Source of the DNA: Cladochytrium replicatum
Lineage: Eukaryota > Chytridiomycota > Chytridiomycetes > Cladochytriales > Cladochytriaceae
Assembly: GCA_025526935.1 (NCBI GenBank)
Contig: JAHLKD010000039.1
Span: 310,001 to 374,000, forward strand
Length of the DNA stretch: 64,000 nt
Reading direction: 5' to 3'
In this document: piece by piece, positions 46,592 through 59,400 of the stretch
Position numbering within the stretch: position 1 is the stretch's first letter
Layout: each line of letters opens with the position of its first letter
Made by a program: the position numbers and the translations under genes
The notes under the pieces: generated by a model
What the model saw: only the letters and a program-made list of their open reading frames with translations
What the model was told of the DNA's origin: nothing
Database searches by the model: none

Positions 46592-46922
46592 TTTAGCTGG
46601 GAATCAATGAGTCAGTGATGAACTAAGCAAAGAGCAAAGACTACGCTCAGATCGCCGCTTGGAAACAAATGATTTGACCTCCGAGGATTGATTGCTGGTG
46701 AACAAACAAGCAAACGACGGGTTTTCGAGGGGAGTATTGCGGAAAGCAGAAGCCCATTTCATGGAGCGTGGGGTTGATTCGAAACTTCGTGTAAAGTGCG
46801 GAAAGGGTTGTCTTAATGTTTTGCATACACAACCGGCGAAAAAAGAAGAAACGAACAATACTGGGCGAACATGGATTGTTACAAAGTGAACCAGGTAAAT
46901 GAAAACAATGCGAAAACACTCA

Positions 46923-49900
46923 TCAAAGCAGATCTTCATCACGTAATACAATCGGCTCTAAAACATCGAGAGGAATCTGCACCCACAGTTCTTCGTTTCC
47001 TCCTTCGGCGGGGGAACCTATCGTCTGTCCAGTTATAGCAGCTTGCACGACAGGCGCTCGGCGCACACGTCCAATAACTTTATCGAATCCTCTCACCATC
47101 TCAACGTCAATCCAATCGCCTACTCGCAACAACACAGGACGTGCACCAGGGCTTCTGCTGAAGCCAGCTTCTGGCCGTACAACTGTGCCCGGTACAGGCT
47201 CAACCACTTGAAGTAAGCCTTTCATGTTCCCACCAACGACAGAGATCCAACCCTCCTCATTCGTTCGCAGCGACCGACCAAAGACATAAAGGTGGTTCTC
47301 GAGTTGGTGCTTAATAATTCTGACTGGCTCCTCTTCCGCTCGGATGATAAGGTGCAATGGGTGTGGCGGAGTTGCCTTTGACTTTGAACTTTTCGACTGA
47401 GGTTGGCTCGTTGGCTTCTCTGTGCGGAAGAACCTATAAATCCCAGGTCGCATCACTGGTGTGGTTGATTGGATGTTGGGAATGAAGAATGCGGACGATC
47501 GAGTTGTTGCACGGTCGGTGAAAACGCAAAGAGGGAATACACCCTTCCGCTTGCCGGTGTGGTTCTGCCCCTGTGCCCATCCAGTGTCACCGTATCTAAT
47601 TTGATCAAGTTGTGGAGACTGACGTGCCCAGTTCGTAATGGGTACCTTGTCAATATATTGCACGAATCGCCCGCCTTCAAAGTTACTTCTTGCATCAATC
47701 GGGCTTTAAATTCTCTTTTCACCACGTAAGCTTGCTTCTCCATGAACTGCGAAGAGATTTCAACCGGCGTCCTCCACAGATTAAGCTGGTTTCGGGCGTG
47801 CAGGTATGCCCGGCATAAATCAGTGCCGGCTTGTTTCGTCAATGTCACGCGGAAGACCGACTGTCCACTCGACGAAGTGCTGCTCGTTGCAGTGAGACGG
47901 CGAACAAGCTCCGGTGGATTGTGCAGCGAAGCTGTAACTAAGGAAGGTATATCGAACTCCAAGATCATGTTTTCGTCTTTCTCTACCGGTGATGGGGAAA
48001 GTAAATACACAAACTGGTGACCATCAACGAGGCCATACCTTCCGATCCCACATAATCAGCACAGTCTGATCCAATTACTTTAAGAGAAGAAGAGGGAAGC
48101 TTATGACTTCATTTTGCCTACCCCTTAAAATTGTTCGCTCCATCTCCAACATAGCGCGGTACTCTAGGGCATCAAATACCTTTTCATCATCTTCATTGCG
48201 CTCATTTTCCCCTTCCGTCCCAGACTTGTCTGCTGCCTTTTCGGGAGGATTAGCTGTCACCTTCTGTTGAAGCAACAAGACCACATCCGAGAACACGATA
48301 ATCATGCCGGTGCGGTTGGTATCTTGATATGTCTGAACAGGCACCTCGGCAATGAGGAAGCGGTTGTAGGGCCTTAGAATTTGCTGTTTCGTAATTCTAG
48401 TGAACAAAAAGGAAGAAAAACAATGTGCACTCAATACTCACAGGTAACTTTGAGATATGGGCTTGCATCATGAACATTCGCTGGAAAAGAGACACCTGTC
48501 GCTGAATCTCATCCATAGTCCCAGCGAAAGCTCCAACAACCTTACGAATGCCATCCATTTCCGCCCGAATGGTATGATCTTCTGGTATGCAAGTCAATAT
48601 TGCTACAACAAAAGCAGTTTAGGCAAATGTCGAAATTTAATTAACTTTTTCTCACATCCGAATGTTAGGCTGTAGCGAGTCACATGTTGAATGGGCAGGT
48701 GAACAAGTCCATCGACAGACATCCTCTGTAACTGCGACCGTTTGGAGTTCAGTAGCCTATTGAATGAATCTGATCGGATCAGCCGATCTTTGAGTTGAAC
48801 GCGCCGTTGATGCGATCCCATGTAAGAAATATAGATTTCAAACTTTGAAGCCTGAGAAACATCAGAATCTGTCAGGAAATCGGAATTTCTTGACACATTA
48901 CATGTTCTGAAAAGGTCTCAATGATCTGGCGCAGACCATCAACTAAGCTCTCGGATTGGTACATCCGCTTGGGACTTTCTCTGTTTGCACCTACAGCCAT
49001 CTTCGCGATCGCAATGTCGAACCCGTTCATCAAAGATTTCGAAAGTGCAACCATATCCGGAAACCCAAAGAAGAGCACGTCGACGCTCGTGGGGTCAATA
49101 ACGCCAGTACCAGCACCTGATGCCACCCAACTCAGCAGCTCAGGCTTGAGGTATTGCAAAAATGCGGATATCTTGGACTGATATCCCGCTTCCAGTTCTC
49201 TCATCTCATTCACGATATGCCAAGGCTTATCAGTGTTGATCGGCGGATCAACTTTGTTCGTTTTGCGAAGTGACGCAGTTCGGGACGGAAGTCCAGCTCC
49301 CGGTGGTGACGGTGGAGAACCTGGTGAGACTGGTGACCCGGGCCCATCTGTTCGCGGAGTTACCTCCATTTTCAAAATATCAGAATCACAAAGGTCGGTG
49401 GGAAGAAAAAGAATCACCTACAGGTAAGGATCCCCCCGGAGATAGAGGTTTCTTTGGAGAGTCCTGCAGATGCGGGGGAAGACTCGAGATCGCCTGGACC
49501 CCGGGAGGGACATATGAGCGTGGGGGTGCACCATTCGCTCGGGGTGGAGGGGTAAACTTTTGTTGCGGTGAAGATGGAGCGGAATTGGATGGCGTCCCTT
49601 CGCTGGAAGAAGCAGCAGAGCTTCCCCCCACCGCAGCCTTCTCTTCGTATTCCTGTCGGATGCGTTGCATCTCCTCTGCAAAGTTCGCAGGTAAAAGCGT
49701 GGACTGACCGACCACATTTTCCGAAATTTCGATCAATCGACCAGCCAAGCGGTGCAAAGTTTCTGTGCGGTTACCCTCGTCCTAAAGAAAATAAAATGAG
49801 GATGTTCTTTTGATTTTGGATCTGGCATTTTCTACCTTTAATTCTGCTGTTCTAAATATGTTCGCATAGCTTGCACTGATTTCGTCGCCAAACTGCATAT

Positions 49901-52356
49901 CAATAGATATACGTTGGCCTTTGCCACCGCTAGAGCTGGAGTTTCCAAATGAAATAGGTGATTCTATCGAAGAACTGTTCGCGCTATTCGCGACTGATGT
50001 CGAAGCGATCTCGATCTGATTCGTTGCTGACGTTTCGCTTGCTGGTGTCGGTGCAACAGGGGTTTCTACCACAGCAGCTTGCTCCACAACCGGTGCCACC
50101 TCAACCACCTCCCTATCAGCGATGTATGCTTTCAATACCGCGGGCTCAATCTCCGTAATGATAGCAACCACCAAGCTATCCATATCATTTGTATTCTTAC
50201 AAAGTTCGATGAACGCCTCAAGCATTGCGAGTCTCCTGTTCGTGTCGTACGACGGCTTGCTGCTGGCTACCGATTCCACCAATCCACGAACACGTCGCCG
50301 TTCAATAACTGCACCTGGGACCATCAAATCACTCCGCTTTTTGACCTCATTGTGAAGCGCAATTCCGAGGGCCGCCATATCTTGCGTTACAACCGCTGTT
50401 GAATTGCTAAGTGACCTCTGTCCAGGATCCTCCATAGTGGGAAAAGTGTTGATCCAAAACGCTGCCGCTTCTGGATTAGTTTCTTCCAGTTCAGCGATCA
50501 TTATTATGTGCGGCGGACGGGTGGGCTCCTAAAAATGCGGCATAAGAGCTCCAACCGGACTTTCAAACTCTGGAACTTACAGTGAGCATGTCCTCAAAAG
50601 CTTCGATGAGCTGTTTATTGCTGACCAATACACGGAATAGAACTAAAGTCATCTGCTCTCCTCCGTCTCCGCTCGTGTCTCCCATTTCCTCCCGCACTTT
50701 CTGCCGATCAAGGATAAAGTCGTGGCTACCCAAAAATTCTCGATCCAATGCATCAAAGAACTTGCCCAAATCAACTTCGAGGGCGTTCGGACCGAAATGG
50801 TCAGACCAAAACTTTGCCGCTTCGGGATTGGACTCCTTGAGCATATCGAACGCATTATTAGCCATTGGAGTGGAAGGTGAGTTGTTCACGATAATTGGAG
50901 GCGTCATGTTTATTTGACTGCGTTGATCCGGGAGAGACTGTTGATGCGGAATCGGTACGGCAGGCGAGGGAGCAAAGGTGTCCATGTACAACCCGGAAGG
51001 AGGCACAGGTGGTTGAGGGAACGACGACGGGAGGGGGGAGTGACCCCCTCCACCCCTTCCTTTGAACGTTTGATACCGAGGTTTCTTTTGCTGTGCTGGT
51101 CGCATCTGAGGTGTGCCAACAATTGCGGCACGCAAACTGGCCAGATAGGACGCAGCATGGGGCATATCGGGCCTCTGAAGCGGTTCATGCGCCCAACAAT
51201 TTTCGATCAAGTTCCACAGTTCAGGCGTGCAGACTTCGCCAGCATCGCGCGGAAGAATGGGCCTCCTCTTTTCGATCACAACATGCCCAAAGAGCTGAGT
51301 TACCTGCTGGATATCCGAGGGGAACGGTGCTCTCCCTTTGTTGATAATTTCAAAGCATGTCATTCCAAACGCATACACGTCCACTTGGGCAGTCAGGGCA
51401 CCTCCCGAGAGACGCTCCGGTGCCATAAAGTAGTAAGTTCCACCACCAATTCCTGCTACGCTTGCGTTAACGCTGCCACCATTGGCATCGCTAATCACGC
51501 GCGAAAACCCGAAATCAGCAATTTTGACCTGCCCCATTCTGTCGAGTAGAACATTCGAGGACTTGATGTCTCCATGTAATACAGGCTTTGCTCTCGTGTG
51601 AAGAAAGCTAATACCAGTCGCAATTTCGTAACAATATGTAAGTACATCCATCAGATTGAGCGGAGGTCCTGATCTCAATCGCTAGAACGCGAAGCTGATT
51701 ACAGAAGGTCGTCCATGGCAAAGATTGTGCCTACCTGAGACAAATTGCATTCCATCGCTTCCATAACAATGAGTGGATAATCGTGGTTGCTGCTATTACA
51801 TGCGCCGTACAGCTGTAGAATATTTGGGTGTCGAAGAGGGTACCAAATTTTAATTTCCTGCAAGAAAGCCTGAATCTGCTGTCTTGTGCAGCTGTGAGAC
51901 GCCGGAACTTTTATAGCAACCTGATGGCCTTGCCAGAACTAGTATAGGATCAGATTTCGGGAAAGAAGAGTCTTTGACCAATAATCTTACTCCGAGCAAG
52001 ACTTTCCCAAAACTTCCACTACCCAAAACTTGTGCATCGTGCGCAATTGAAATTTCCATTTCATTGAGCTCCCAAGGTTCCCTCTCTTGCTGAGGAGTTT
52101 GGTGAATGTGCCGCGGCATTGGAGGTAATGGTGGGGGGTGAGCGGGATTTCCCATTGTTCCCGAGTACATTGCTGCAGTGGAAGGATTCGTATCTCGCAC
52201 CATCCTAGAGTACGAACGTGGTGGAGGTGGTCCATCGTAACGGGACACAGACATCATGTGTTGTTGCTGCTGCTGTTGTCCAGGTGGTTGAAGCGAATGT
52301 GAAGGTTGCATTGCAGCCTCTTTCCGAGGTGCACCTCCCATGAATGGCATGTGCAT
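46923..52356 (-). CDS. TKL-type protein kinase fused to a RhoGEF (DH-PH) and SH3 domains
   Basis: About eleven exons on the minus strand. After a Pro/Gln-rich N-terminus comes a kinase domain: VLGSGSFGKVLLG (52.0 kb), VAIK (51.9 kb), HGDIKSSNVLLD (51.57 kb), ADFGFSR and MAPERLSGG. HGD instead of HRD marks a non-RD kinase. A helical region follows (50.85-49.8 kb). A DH domain (about 49.23-48.47 kb) begins HIVNEMRELEAGYQSKISAF and contains LPIQHVTRYSL. Next come a PH domain (about 48.4-47.9 kb), an SH3 domain (EVTLKAGDSCNIL, then GWAQGQNHTGKRKGVFPLCV) and a second SH3-like segment. RhoGEFs load GTP onto Rho-family GTPases to steer actin; the kinase half suggests phosphorylation-controlled activation. 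The start ATG near 52356 is tentative. Confidence 0.82.
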
Positions 52357-53277
52357 GCACGAGCGTCTGGTGAATGTGCAGCGGTCAATGCACAGTTTCT
52401 GTGTATGCTTTGGCAAAGACCACACCACACGATAGTTTTGCAGAACGCAAGCCTACGATGTTAGTGTGGAGACACCTTGTTGACGCGCCACATGCCAAAT
52501 CCTTAGATCAAAGGAACGCGGAGAAACATTATTGCATAACCTTTGCCATGTCTCCCCGGATCGAGCTCTTTAGACAAGATCAATCCGCTGATGTCGGAAG
52601 GAGAATCATAAGATGTCCTGCGTGGGTCAAACGTTTTGCTGCCACTACGTCCCTATTCATGCGGTGACCTCAATTCTTTTGCTACCTGGGTTGATGAGAG
52701 GACTTTGGGACCTGGACGCATCGTCTCGTCGAACAAAAGTGCCGAAATCTAGTCGCCAATTCCAAAAGTTTCGGAGCCGGCCAGCTCGCATTGTAATTAT
52801 CTCGCAGGGTACCTCCCAAAAGTCACCGACCCTAGCGGTACAAATCTGCTCTTTCTTCATTTAACATGAATGAACCATTCCACTTTCAGTGGCTTCCGCC
52901 TTCTCCTGAACGCACAACAGACCGCTCCAATTTCACATTGTTGATGGCGGACTCTTTTGGACACACTAGAAACAACCTTCAATCGTTCGTGGCTTCAGTA
53001 ATCGTGGTGTCATTTGTGATTCTGTGGATCTTGTCGTTCCTTAAAGGTTGGCATGTTTGGTTCGCGTCCCGGCAACGATCAGAGCTGGCAGGGGATCGCC
53101 CCACATATTGTAGCAAACAGGCCGGAATGTCTTGCATGGAATGAATTGTGATTGTGATGTTCAAATTCCAACTGGTACAAACAATGAACGGTTCACATCC
53201 CCCCGTGTGACTTGGTCATGGTAGCTCTGTGCCACAGCCGACCCTCCCACAGCCACTTGCCCACCTCAAACCCCGCA
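52357..53277. other. Promoter-side spacer between the kinase-GEF and SKP1
   Basis: Divergent intergenic region. It holds a plus-strand frame at 52866-53144 with one hydrophobic stretch (FVASVIVVSFVILWILSFL) and a minus frame at 52657-52860, neither supported by domains or splice context. Either could contain an unrecognised 5' exon. Confidence 0.4.
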
Positions 53278-54012
53278 ATGTCAAAGACTGTTCGCCTCAC
53301 CTCCTCAGATGGTCAGGACTTCAACGTCGTTAGCGAAATCGCTAACCAGTCCGTGCTCATCAAGAACATGTTGGAGGACATCGGCGACAACGCTGACGAC
53401 AACCCAATTCCCCTACCGAATGTCTCCGCTTCTATCCTCCAGAAAGGTAGCGATGATCGGTCATTCCATAATTTTCTGTTTTATTCCAATCTGACTTATC
53501 GTTGGTAGTGATCGACTATGCCACCTACCACAAGGACGACCCTCCGATGCCCGCAGATGAGGACTCCAAACCAAAGAGCTCGGACGACATTGAGGATTGG
53601 GATAGGGAATTTATGAATGTGGACCAGGGTACCCTTTTCGAGCTGATCTTGGCTGCGAACTACCTTGACATGAAGGCTTTGCTTGACTTGGGTATGCATT
53701 TGGAATCGATTTGAGAGTGATTTTTGGGCTGTGTGAGGAATGTCTGTGCCGTGGAGAACCCAGTCATCGAAGGTTTTCATTGTTCTCTGGCTAAACTATC
53801 GTTTCAAGGCTGCAAGACTGTCGCTAACATGATCAAGGGCAAAACTGTGGAGGAAATTCGCAAGATTTTCAACATTGTCAACGATTTCACACCTGAGGAG
53901 GAGGAGCAGGTTAGAGGTTCCTTACTTATTTGCCTTATGGTTGGCCAACAAATGGCTTTCTCTCTCCTCTCTCCAGATCCGCAAGGAGAACGAGTGGTGC
54001 GAGGATCGCTAA
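53278..54012 (+). CDS. SKP1: SKP1, SCF ubiquitin ligase adaptor
   Basis: Four exons (53278-53446, 53509-53691, 53809-53909, 53977-54012) with GT-AG introns and exact frame. The protein begins [17 protein letters not shown], has the BTB/POZ-like fold ([35 protein letters not shown]) and the F-box-binding C-terminus ([45 protein letters not shown]). SKP1 links F-box proteins to cullin 1 in SCF ligases. Length (about 162 aa) is typical. It converges on the NCA2 gene, whose stop is about 210 bp downstream on the other strand. Confidence 0.97.
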
Positions 54013-54222
54013 TTGTTTGTGCTGCAAGGAAGTGGTGCGGAATCATGGATGCTCGACGGGAAATCATGTCTCCATGTATATCGAGCGGATACCCGCGGAT
54101 CTTGCAATTGCAATACATATCTCTCCCCCATCTTAACGCCGCACGAAACAGATGGTTGTTTACGACGGTTTTCAAACATTGCGATTCACGAAAGTCATGT
54201 TACAGAAAGCCTTTGTTTTTAA

Positions 54223-56333
54223 TCATCTGGCAAGAGAGTGCCACAACATCCCGTAGCTGTTCCACATTCTTCTCACAACACCAACTTTGTAAACATAACC
54301 TTCAAGCTCCTTCCGTGCTTCAAAAACGTGCTCCAACTCTCTGATGTCATCGGCAAACATCCGCTCGCTCTCCAGCCTGTCTGCTAGCGAATAACCCCCC
54401 TGTCTACGGAAAGCTGCACGGGCATGAATTCTCAGAGTGTTCGTCTCAGCGAGGAGAAGGCCGGTGGTGACTGAGGTTGGCCAGGTATGGTAAATTTGTG
54501 CGTTATTGAGCAACCTGTCCACTTCTCTGAAAGCGAGCAAATTAAACAAATCCAAACTATGCAGAAGTTTATCACTGAATACCTCAAGCTGCGCCGAAGT
54601 ACTTCCACTTCGCCCGCAACTACCAATCCCCATCGCCGAGCGAACGCGCTCTTCCACGCTGTGTACGTGCCCCACAAGAGAAAGCTGGCAGGAAGCAGCG
54701 CCAACATACCGAAGTTGAGTTCGTTTGCCCGCAAGAGACGGTCCAACGCCGACATGGCCAGCTCCCCATCCAGTTTTGCCTTTTGGACTTGAATAAGAAG
54801 GGAGCGGAGCAAGTCACCTTTTGCAAGAGATGTCAACGGCTTTCGCAAGTGTGATTCATACGCGGAAAGAACAACGCTGATATCTCCTTTGGATGCCATG
54901 TCCTGTATCTTGTCTAGTTCAGTTGGTGATGAGACTCCAGCGTCGCGGGCAAAGGAGACCACCATCCTCTCGAGTGACTTACAAAGCGATAGCGTATCAA
55001 TTCAATATACAATCTGCACAAATAACACATACCTCCAAATCTGATTTCACACTTTCCGCACCCAAGAGAGCCAACTTTGTTTCGCGATGACGCACTGTCT
55101 CCCACATAGAGCTCAGGGGCTCCACGACCCAGTCTCTTGCAAAATTGATCAATGTTTGCTGGGCTTCGTCCAGCCATATTTGGATCGAGTTTGCTCTGTG
55201 CTTCACCATCAAGCCAGTTTTGTACATAAAAAGTCCAGCAAGAAGCGCCGTCACGCCGTGCGTAGCTAGAAACGATGTCGGGAGCAAATACGCTTTCACG
55301 GTATCTCGCAGCTCGCCGGGTAGTGCCACAATCCGTTCTTGAACAGCAATCAATCTTTCGCGCAGCTCGGAATATGTCGCAAAGGGAGATTTCTCGCTTT
55401 CCAATGCTAAGGGAACAAAAGAGTAAGAAGGAGGCTTTCATGTACACTGCTTTGCTTACAAATGGAAAACGTCTCAATGCCGGTCATCAGGGCTACACTT
55501 TCCAGGCGATGAGATCGACATGCCGCAAGAAATTCGGAAACCCTCTCGACAATCAACTCAAGCTTCCTAAGTTCGCCTTCCAAGTACTCCGGACCAATCT
55601 CCCTCCAGCTTTCACAAATATCGTCCGATTTCCAGCACTCCTGAACGAGCATGCCGAGACACCCAGCTTCAAAGGCTCTGACATTTTCAAGCATGGTCTT
55701 CTTCAGCTGCAGCCCGTGCCGAAGCGACTCGTAAACTGTAGTTGGTGGAGACAGAATGACAGAGGTTGAGCGCATGAGTAGTAGTGGAGTTGTTCCAAGC
55801 GATTTAAGTTTGAAAGAGTTCAGAACACCAGGTAGGGCAGCCCAGGCTCTCTGTGCGGCACGCAGTAGGCGAGCTGACAGATTCGAATTTTCTTCCGTCA
55901 CTGTTACTTCTCCGCCTTTTTGGAGAAGGTCAGAGAGAATACTATAAAGTCGAATTGGAATCGAATTGATAGCATAGTAAATGGTGCTCCCAAGATCCGA
56001 TTCGGTTTGTGCTAATCGAACAATGTCCTTTGGAAGATCAGCTGAATGTACCAACAGGATGTTCGCCAAGTGCATGCTTAGGGCAATAGTGGCTCGGGAT
56101 AACAGCAGGAATTCAACTTCATCGCAATTGTCCGTCTTTGAGTCTCGAAAGGATGCGTCGGTTAAGACTCGGTGGATTTCTGCATGCGATGGCAGCTTAT
56201 CTTCGGTACTGCTCCTTTGCTCGCGTGAATGGATGGATGCAAGAGAGCGCCGTGTACTCTTCAGCTTGTGTGAAGTGACTCCCAGTTCCACATTAACTGT
56301 GAGCTGTGCAAACCGATCAGCTACAAAACCCAT
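54223..56333 (-). CDS. NCA2: NCA2-family mitochondrial protein
   Basis: Four exons on the minus strand: about 56333-55407 (through [12 protein letters not shown]), then [20 protein letters not shown] onward, [20 protein letters not shown] onward, and a last exon [18 protein letters not shown] to the stop at 54223. The NCA2 signature is strong: [56 protein letters not shown] (membrane segment), and [10 protein letters not shown] at the end. Another membrane stretch is [20 protein letters not shown]. In yeast, Nca2 acts in expression of the mitochondrial ATP synthase subunits 6 and 8. A strong acceptor (TTTTTTCCAG) lies just upstream of the first ATG I use, so a 5' exon may be missing from this model. 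Confidence 0.82.
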
Positions 56334-56457
56334 TTGGAACGAAGCCACTGGAAAAAAAGTAGCCGCTATGGACCGATTGACTGATCAGCTCACTATTGTT
56401 ATTTACTCTCGGTCTTTCATGGCTTGTTAATAAATATTCTGGTTTATTGGTATCAAT

Positions 56458-59400
56458 TCAAAACATTGATTTTTCCCTGAAAAGCAACCTGCGCGGGTTC
56501 TTTTCGTTCCCCAATGTAACAAACTCGTCTGCAACAAATTGTTTGACTGTTTGTCGACCGACCTTCGCAGTCAATTCCAACTCGTCCCCACCTTCAGAGC
56601 ATAAACTCATTCTTCGACTGCTTCCACGTGCTTTTCGAGTCGAGAGAGGAGATGCTAACACAGATGGCTGAAGAGTCTGATCAAGCATTGCTGCACCAAG
56701 GTCCCCCCAATCAATCTTACGAAATGCTCCGCCGGACCGCTGTCCACTATCAGTTCCCGCCTTGGTTACGCGCCATAGTCCGCCCGGACTTCGGTGGAAC
56801 TCTGCGCCATCCGTGAATTTGTCTACTCTCGGTCTTTGCGAACTTTCTCCTCTTCTTCGAATCGACTCCCTCAGTTGAAATTTGCGCGAAGAGCACTGAG
56901 GCGTGCGACTTTGTTCTCTAGTCCATCTTTTTGGTGTAACACAATTGTTGGGAGATCGATCCCCAAGGTTGGCCTCAAAGTCTGGAGGGCCCTCTCGTGG
57001 GGTTCCGAGTGGCTGTCTTTCGATATTCCTGTGAACGTAGTAGGCTCTTCTGGGTGTTGCCGTGACGTTTGTCGATAACAACTCAACAATATTTTCTTTA
57101 ACCTGCTGCACTTGATTTCTTCGAGCCTGTCGAGGAGAAACATAGTTGGAACCAAAGGTGGGCTTCTGCTGCAAAAAAGTATTTGATCTTGGATGATTCG
57201 CTCTGTTGGTGAGGTTTTGTGAAGAGGTTCGAATTTTGCTTTTTGGACTTCTGGTAGCCACAACAACATCCGAAACCGTTCGTTTGAATCCCCGGGAAGC
57301 AGGGTTGGCCAAATCCTTCAAATTTTGCTTTTGGTCAGTGCCCCTTTTCAGATCCGCTTTGATAGAGCTGAAACTTGATCCTTTCTGAGCCAACATTTTT
57401 CCTTCATTCCTGACAGTCCATCCGTGCAGAGTCTTCATCCTTTTCAATTGATCTGCAAGTCGAGATTGCATAGATCTTTTGGTGATATTTTGCTGGGTAT
57501 CGCAGTGTGTATCACTGCTTGTCTTTATATCGATTTGAGCAGTGTCGTCATGAATCTCGGTCCTCTGTTCTGACTCAACGCGAAGTCGTTTCCTCTCTCT
57601 GATGTCGTTCTCAAGTTCGGGTTTTGAAGAGCGACCTTTCACATTCATCATCTTCTTTGACAATTGTGGCATAGGTTGTGAGACTTCTCTGAATGAACCC
57701 AAGGTAGCTCTGGGGCTACCAATTGTAGTGTTCTTGTGCATATCAAAACCACCTTTGGCCAGCAGTGTAGGAACGAAGTTTGATAATGGTGATCCAAAAC
57801 TGTTGATCATATTAGCTCGGTTCACCGAACGAAAACGTAAGCGACTTACAATGGCACAACGACAAGCTCCGCAAACTGGGCAAATGAATTTCCATCGGCG
57901 CTAATTGACATCTTGTCTATCTCCGGATTTTTTTGGTCCAACAATTGCACTGAACTGAGGGACTCCAGTAGACACATCGACTCTACAATCTCTGCACATC
58001 GGTCTTCCAAAAACCGAATCGGATCATGGGTTTTGTGTCCAAAACCAATCTTTTCGTTGTCATCTGTGACACATTTTCTTTTTCTCGATCGTCCAAGCAG
58101 ATCTGCGAAACTCTTCCCAGACTTCCCCAACGCATTCAGTCGTTTTTTTGACGCTTCCGTTGTCGCATGCTCGGCAATTGTTCGTCGAGTAAGCGTTTCA
58201 GGAATTGGAGGAACTTTGGCACGCTCAACAACATGCAGGCGTAGGCATTCCAGCGTGATAACGAGCTGTAACCTCAGCCTATCAAAATGCGTCGTCAGTG
58301 AACATCAACGCCTTCGTCATGTGGTATTACTCTGTGATTTTCAACTTATTCACAGCGTTTGTGATTCCATCATTCGTGGTGATATCCATCCAGTGCTGCT
58401 CGCGCCATCCGCATATTAGTTCCAAATCTTGAGATTCCATCTGTTGAGCCGGTTCCACTTGGCTGACTAATGGATCTTCAGCAGCTTGCGCACACATTGT
58501 CTTCAACATTATGCTAAAATTTCGATACTTCTGATCGAGCCTGACGAGCGGAACCATCAAATGATGAACGATAAAGTCGATTGCCTGGGAGCGCAACATC
58601 CAATATGAGTGCAAGCAAATAGGACGCGAAGATTATCGTACCTCGCTATTTCGAGAGTTGTTTATGTCTGGATCAGAGTTGAGGTGTCCTGCGGAAGCAG
58701 AACGGAGATTCATGTAAAGATCTGGGAATGCTTCACTAATAAGTTCGGTCAACGTCTTAAAAGCAGCGAGGGGATAAGAAATTGAAACCACGTTGCGTTG
58801 CAGTACTTGTAAATACCTTATCACTAAAGACTACTTCCCGGCACTGCAAGCGGAACTCTTCAAGCACTTCGTAAGCGCTGCGTACAAGATGAACTTTCGG
58901 ATTAGGGCGAAAATTCTCAACATTCACATCCCCAGAAACTGTGTCTTTCATTTCTTGAAGCTTTTGCGAGCCCGTATGCTTCTCATCGAAAGTTGAGCGA
59001 TGTTGCACCGTATGCGCTTCCCATTCAAAGTCAAATACACCCAAGGTGTATGTGAACAGGTCTTTCGTGTTTATTTGCGAGGACGAGAAATCCGACTTCC
59101 GTTCATAGGCATCGAAAAACTCGGTAATCGACTCAGGAAGGTCGTTATTATTCCAAGACGCTTTTGAATCAGCGAAATGGTCTGCACCGGGCTCTCCAAT
59201 GAGCGAAATTACGGCTTGTTCTGCATCGCTTTTAACACAGATAACATAAGCCGATCTAAATCCCGTGTGGTAGAGTAATGCAAGCACGGAGTTGTTGTTG
59301 CTGGTTTCCGAATTGTATCCAACACGAGCCAGCAACGCATTCTTTCCTCCTTCAAGTTGTTCTAGAAGCCTCCCGAATTGTCCCACACTGATCTCGTCCG

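Noticed and set aside
51093-51549. Long plus-strand frames opposite the kinase domain
   Set aside because: Shadows of the minus-strand kinase exon.
52866-53144. 92-codon frame with one hydrophobic stretch
   Set aside because: No recognisable family, sits in the short divergent spacer before SKP1; likely chance.
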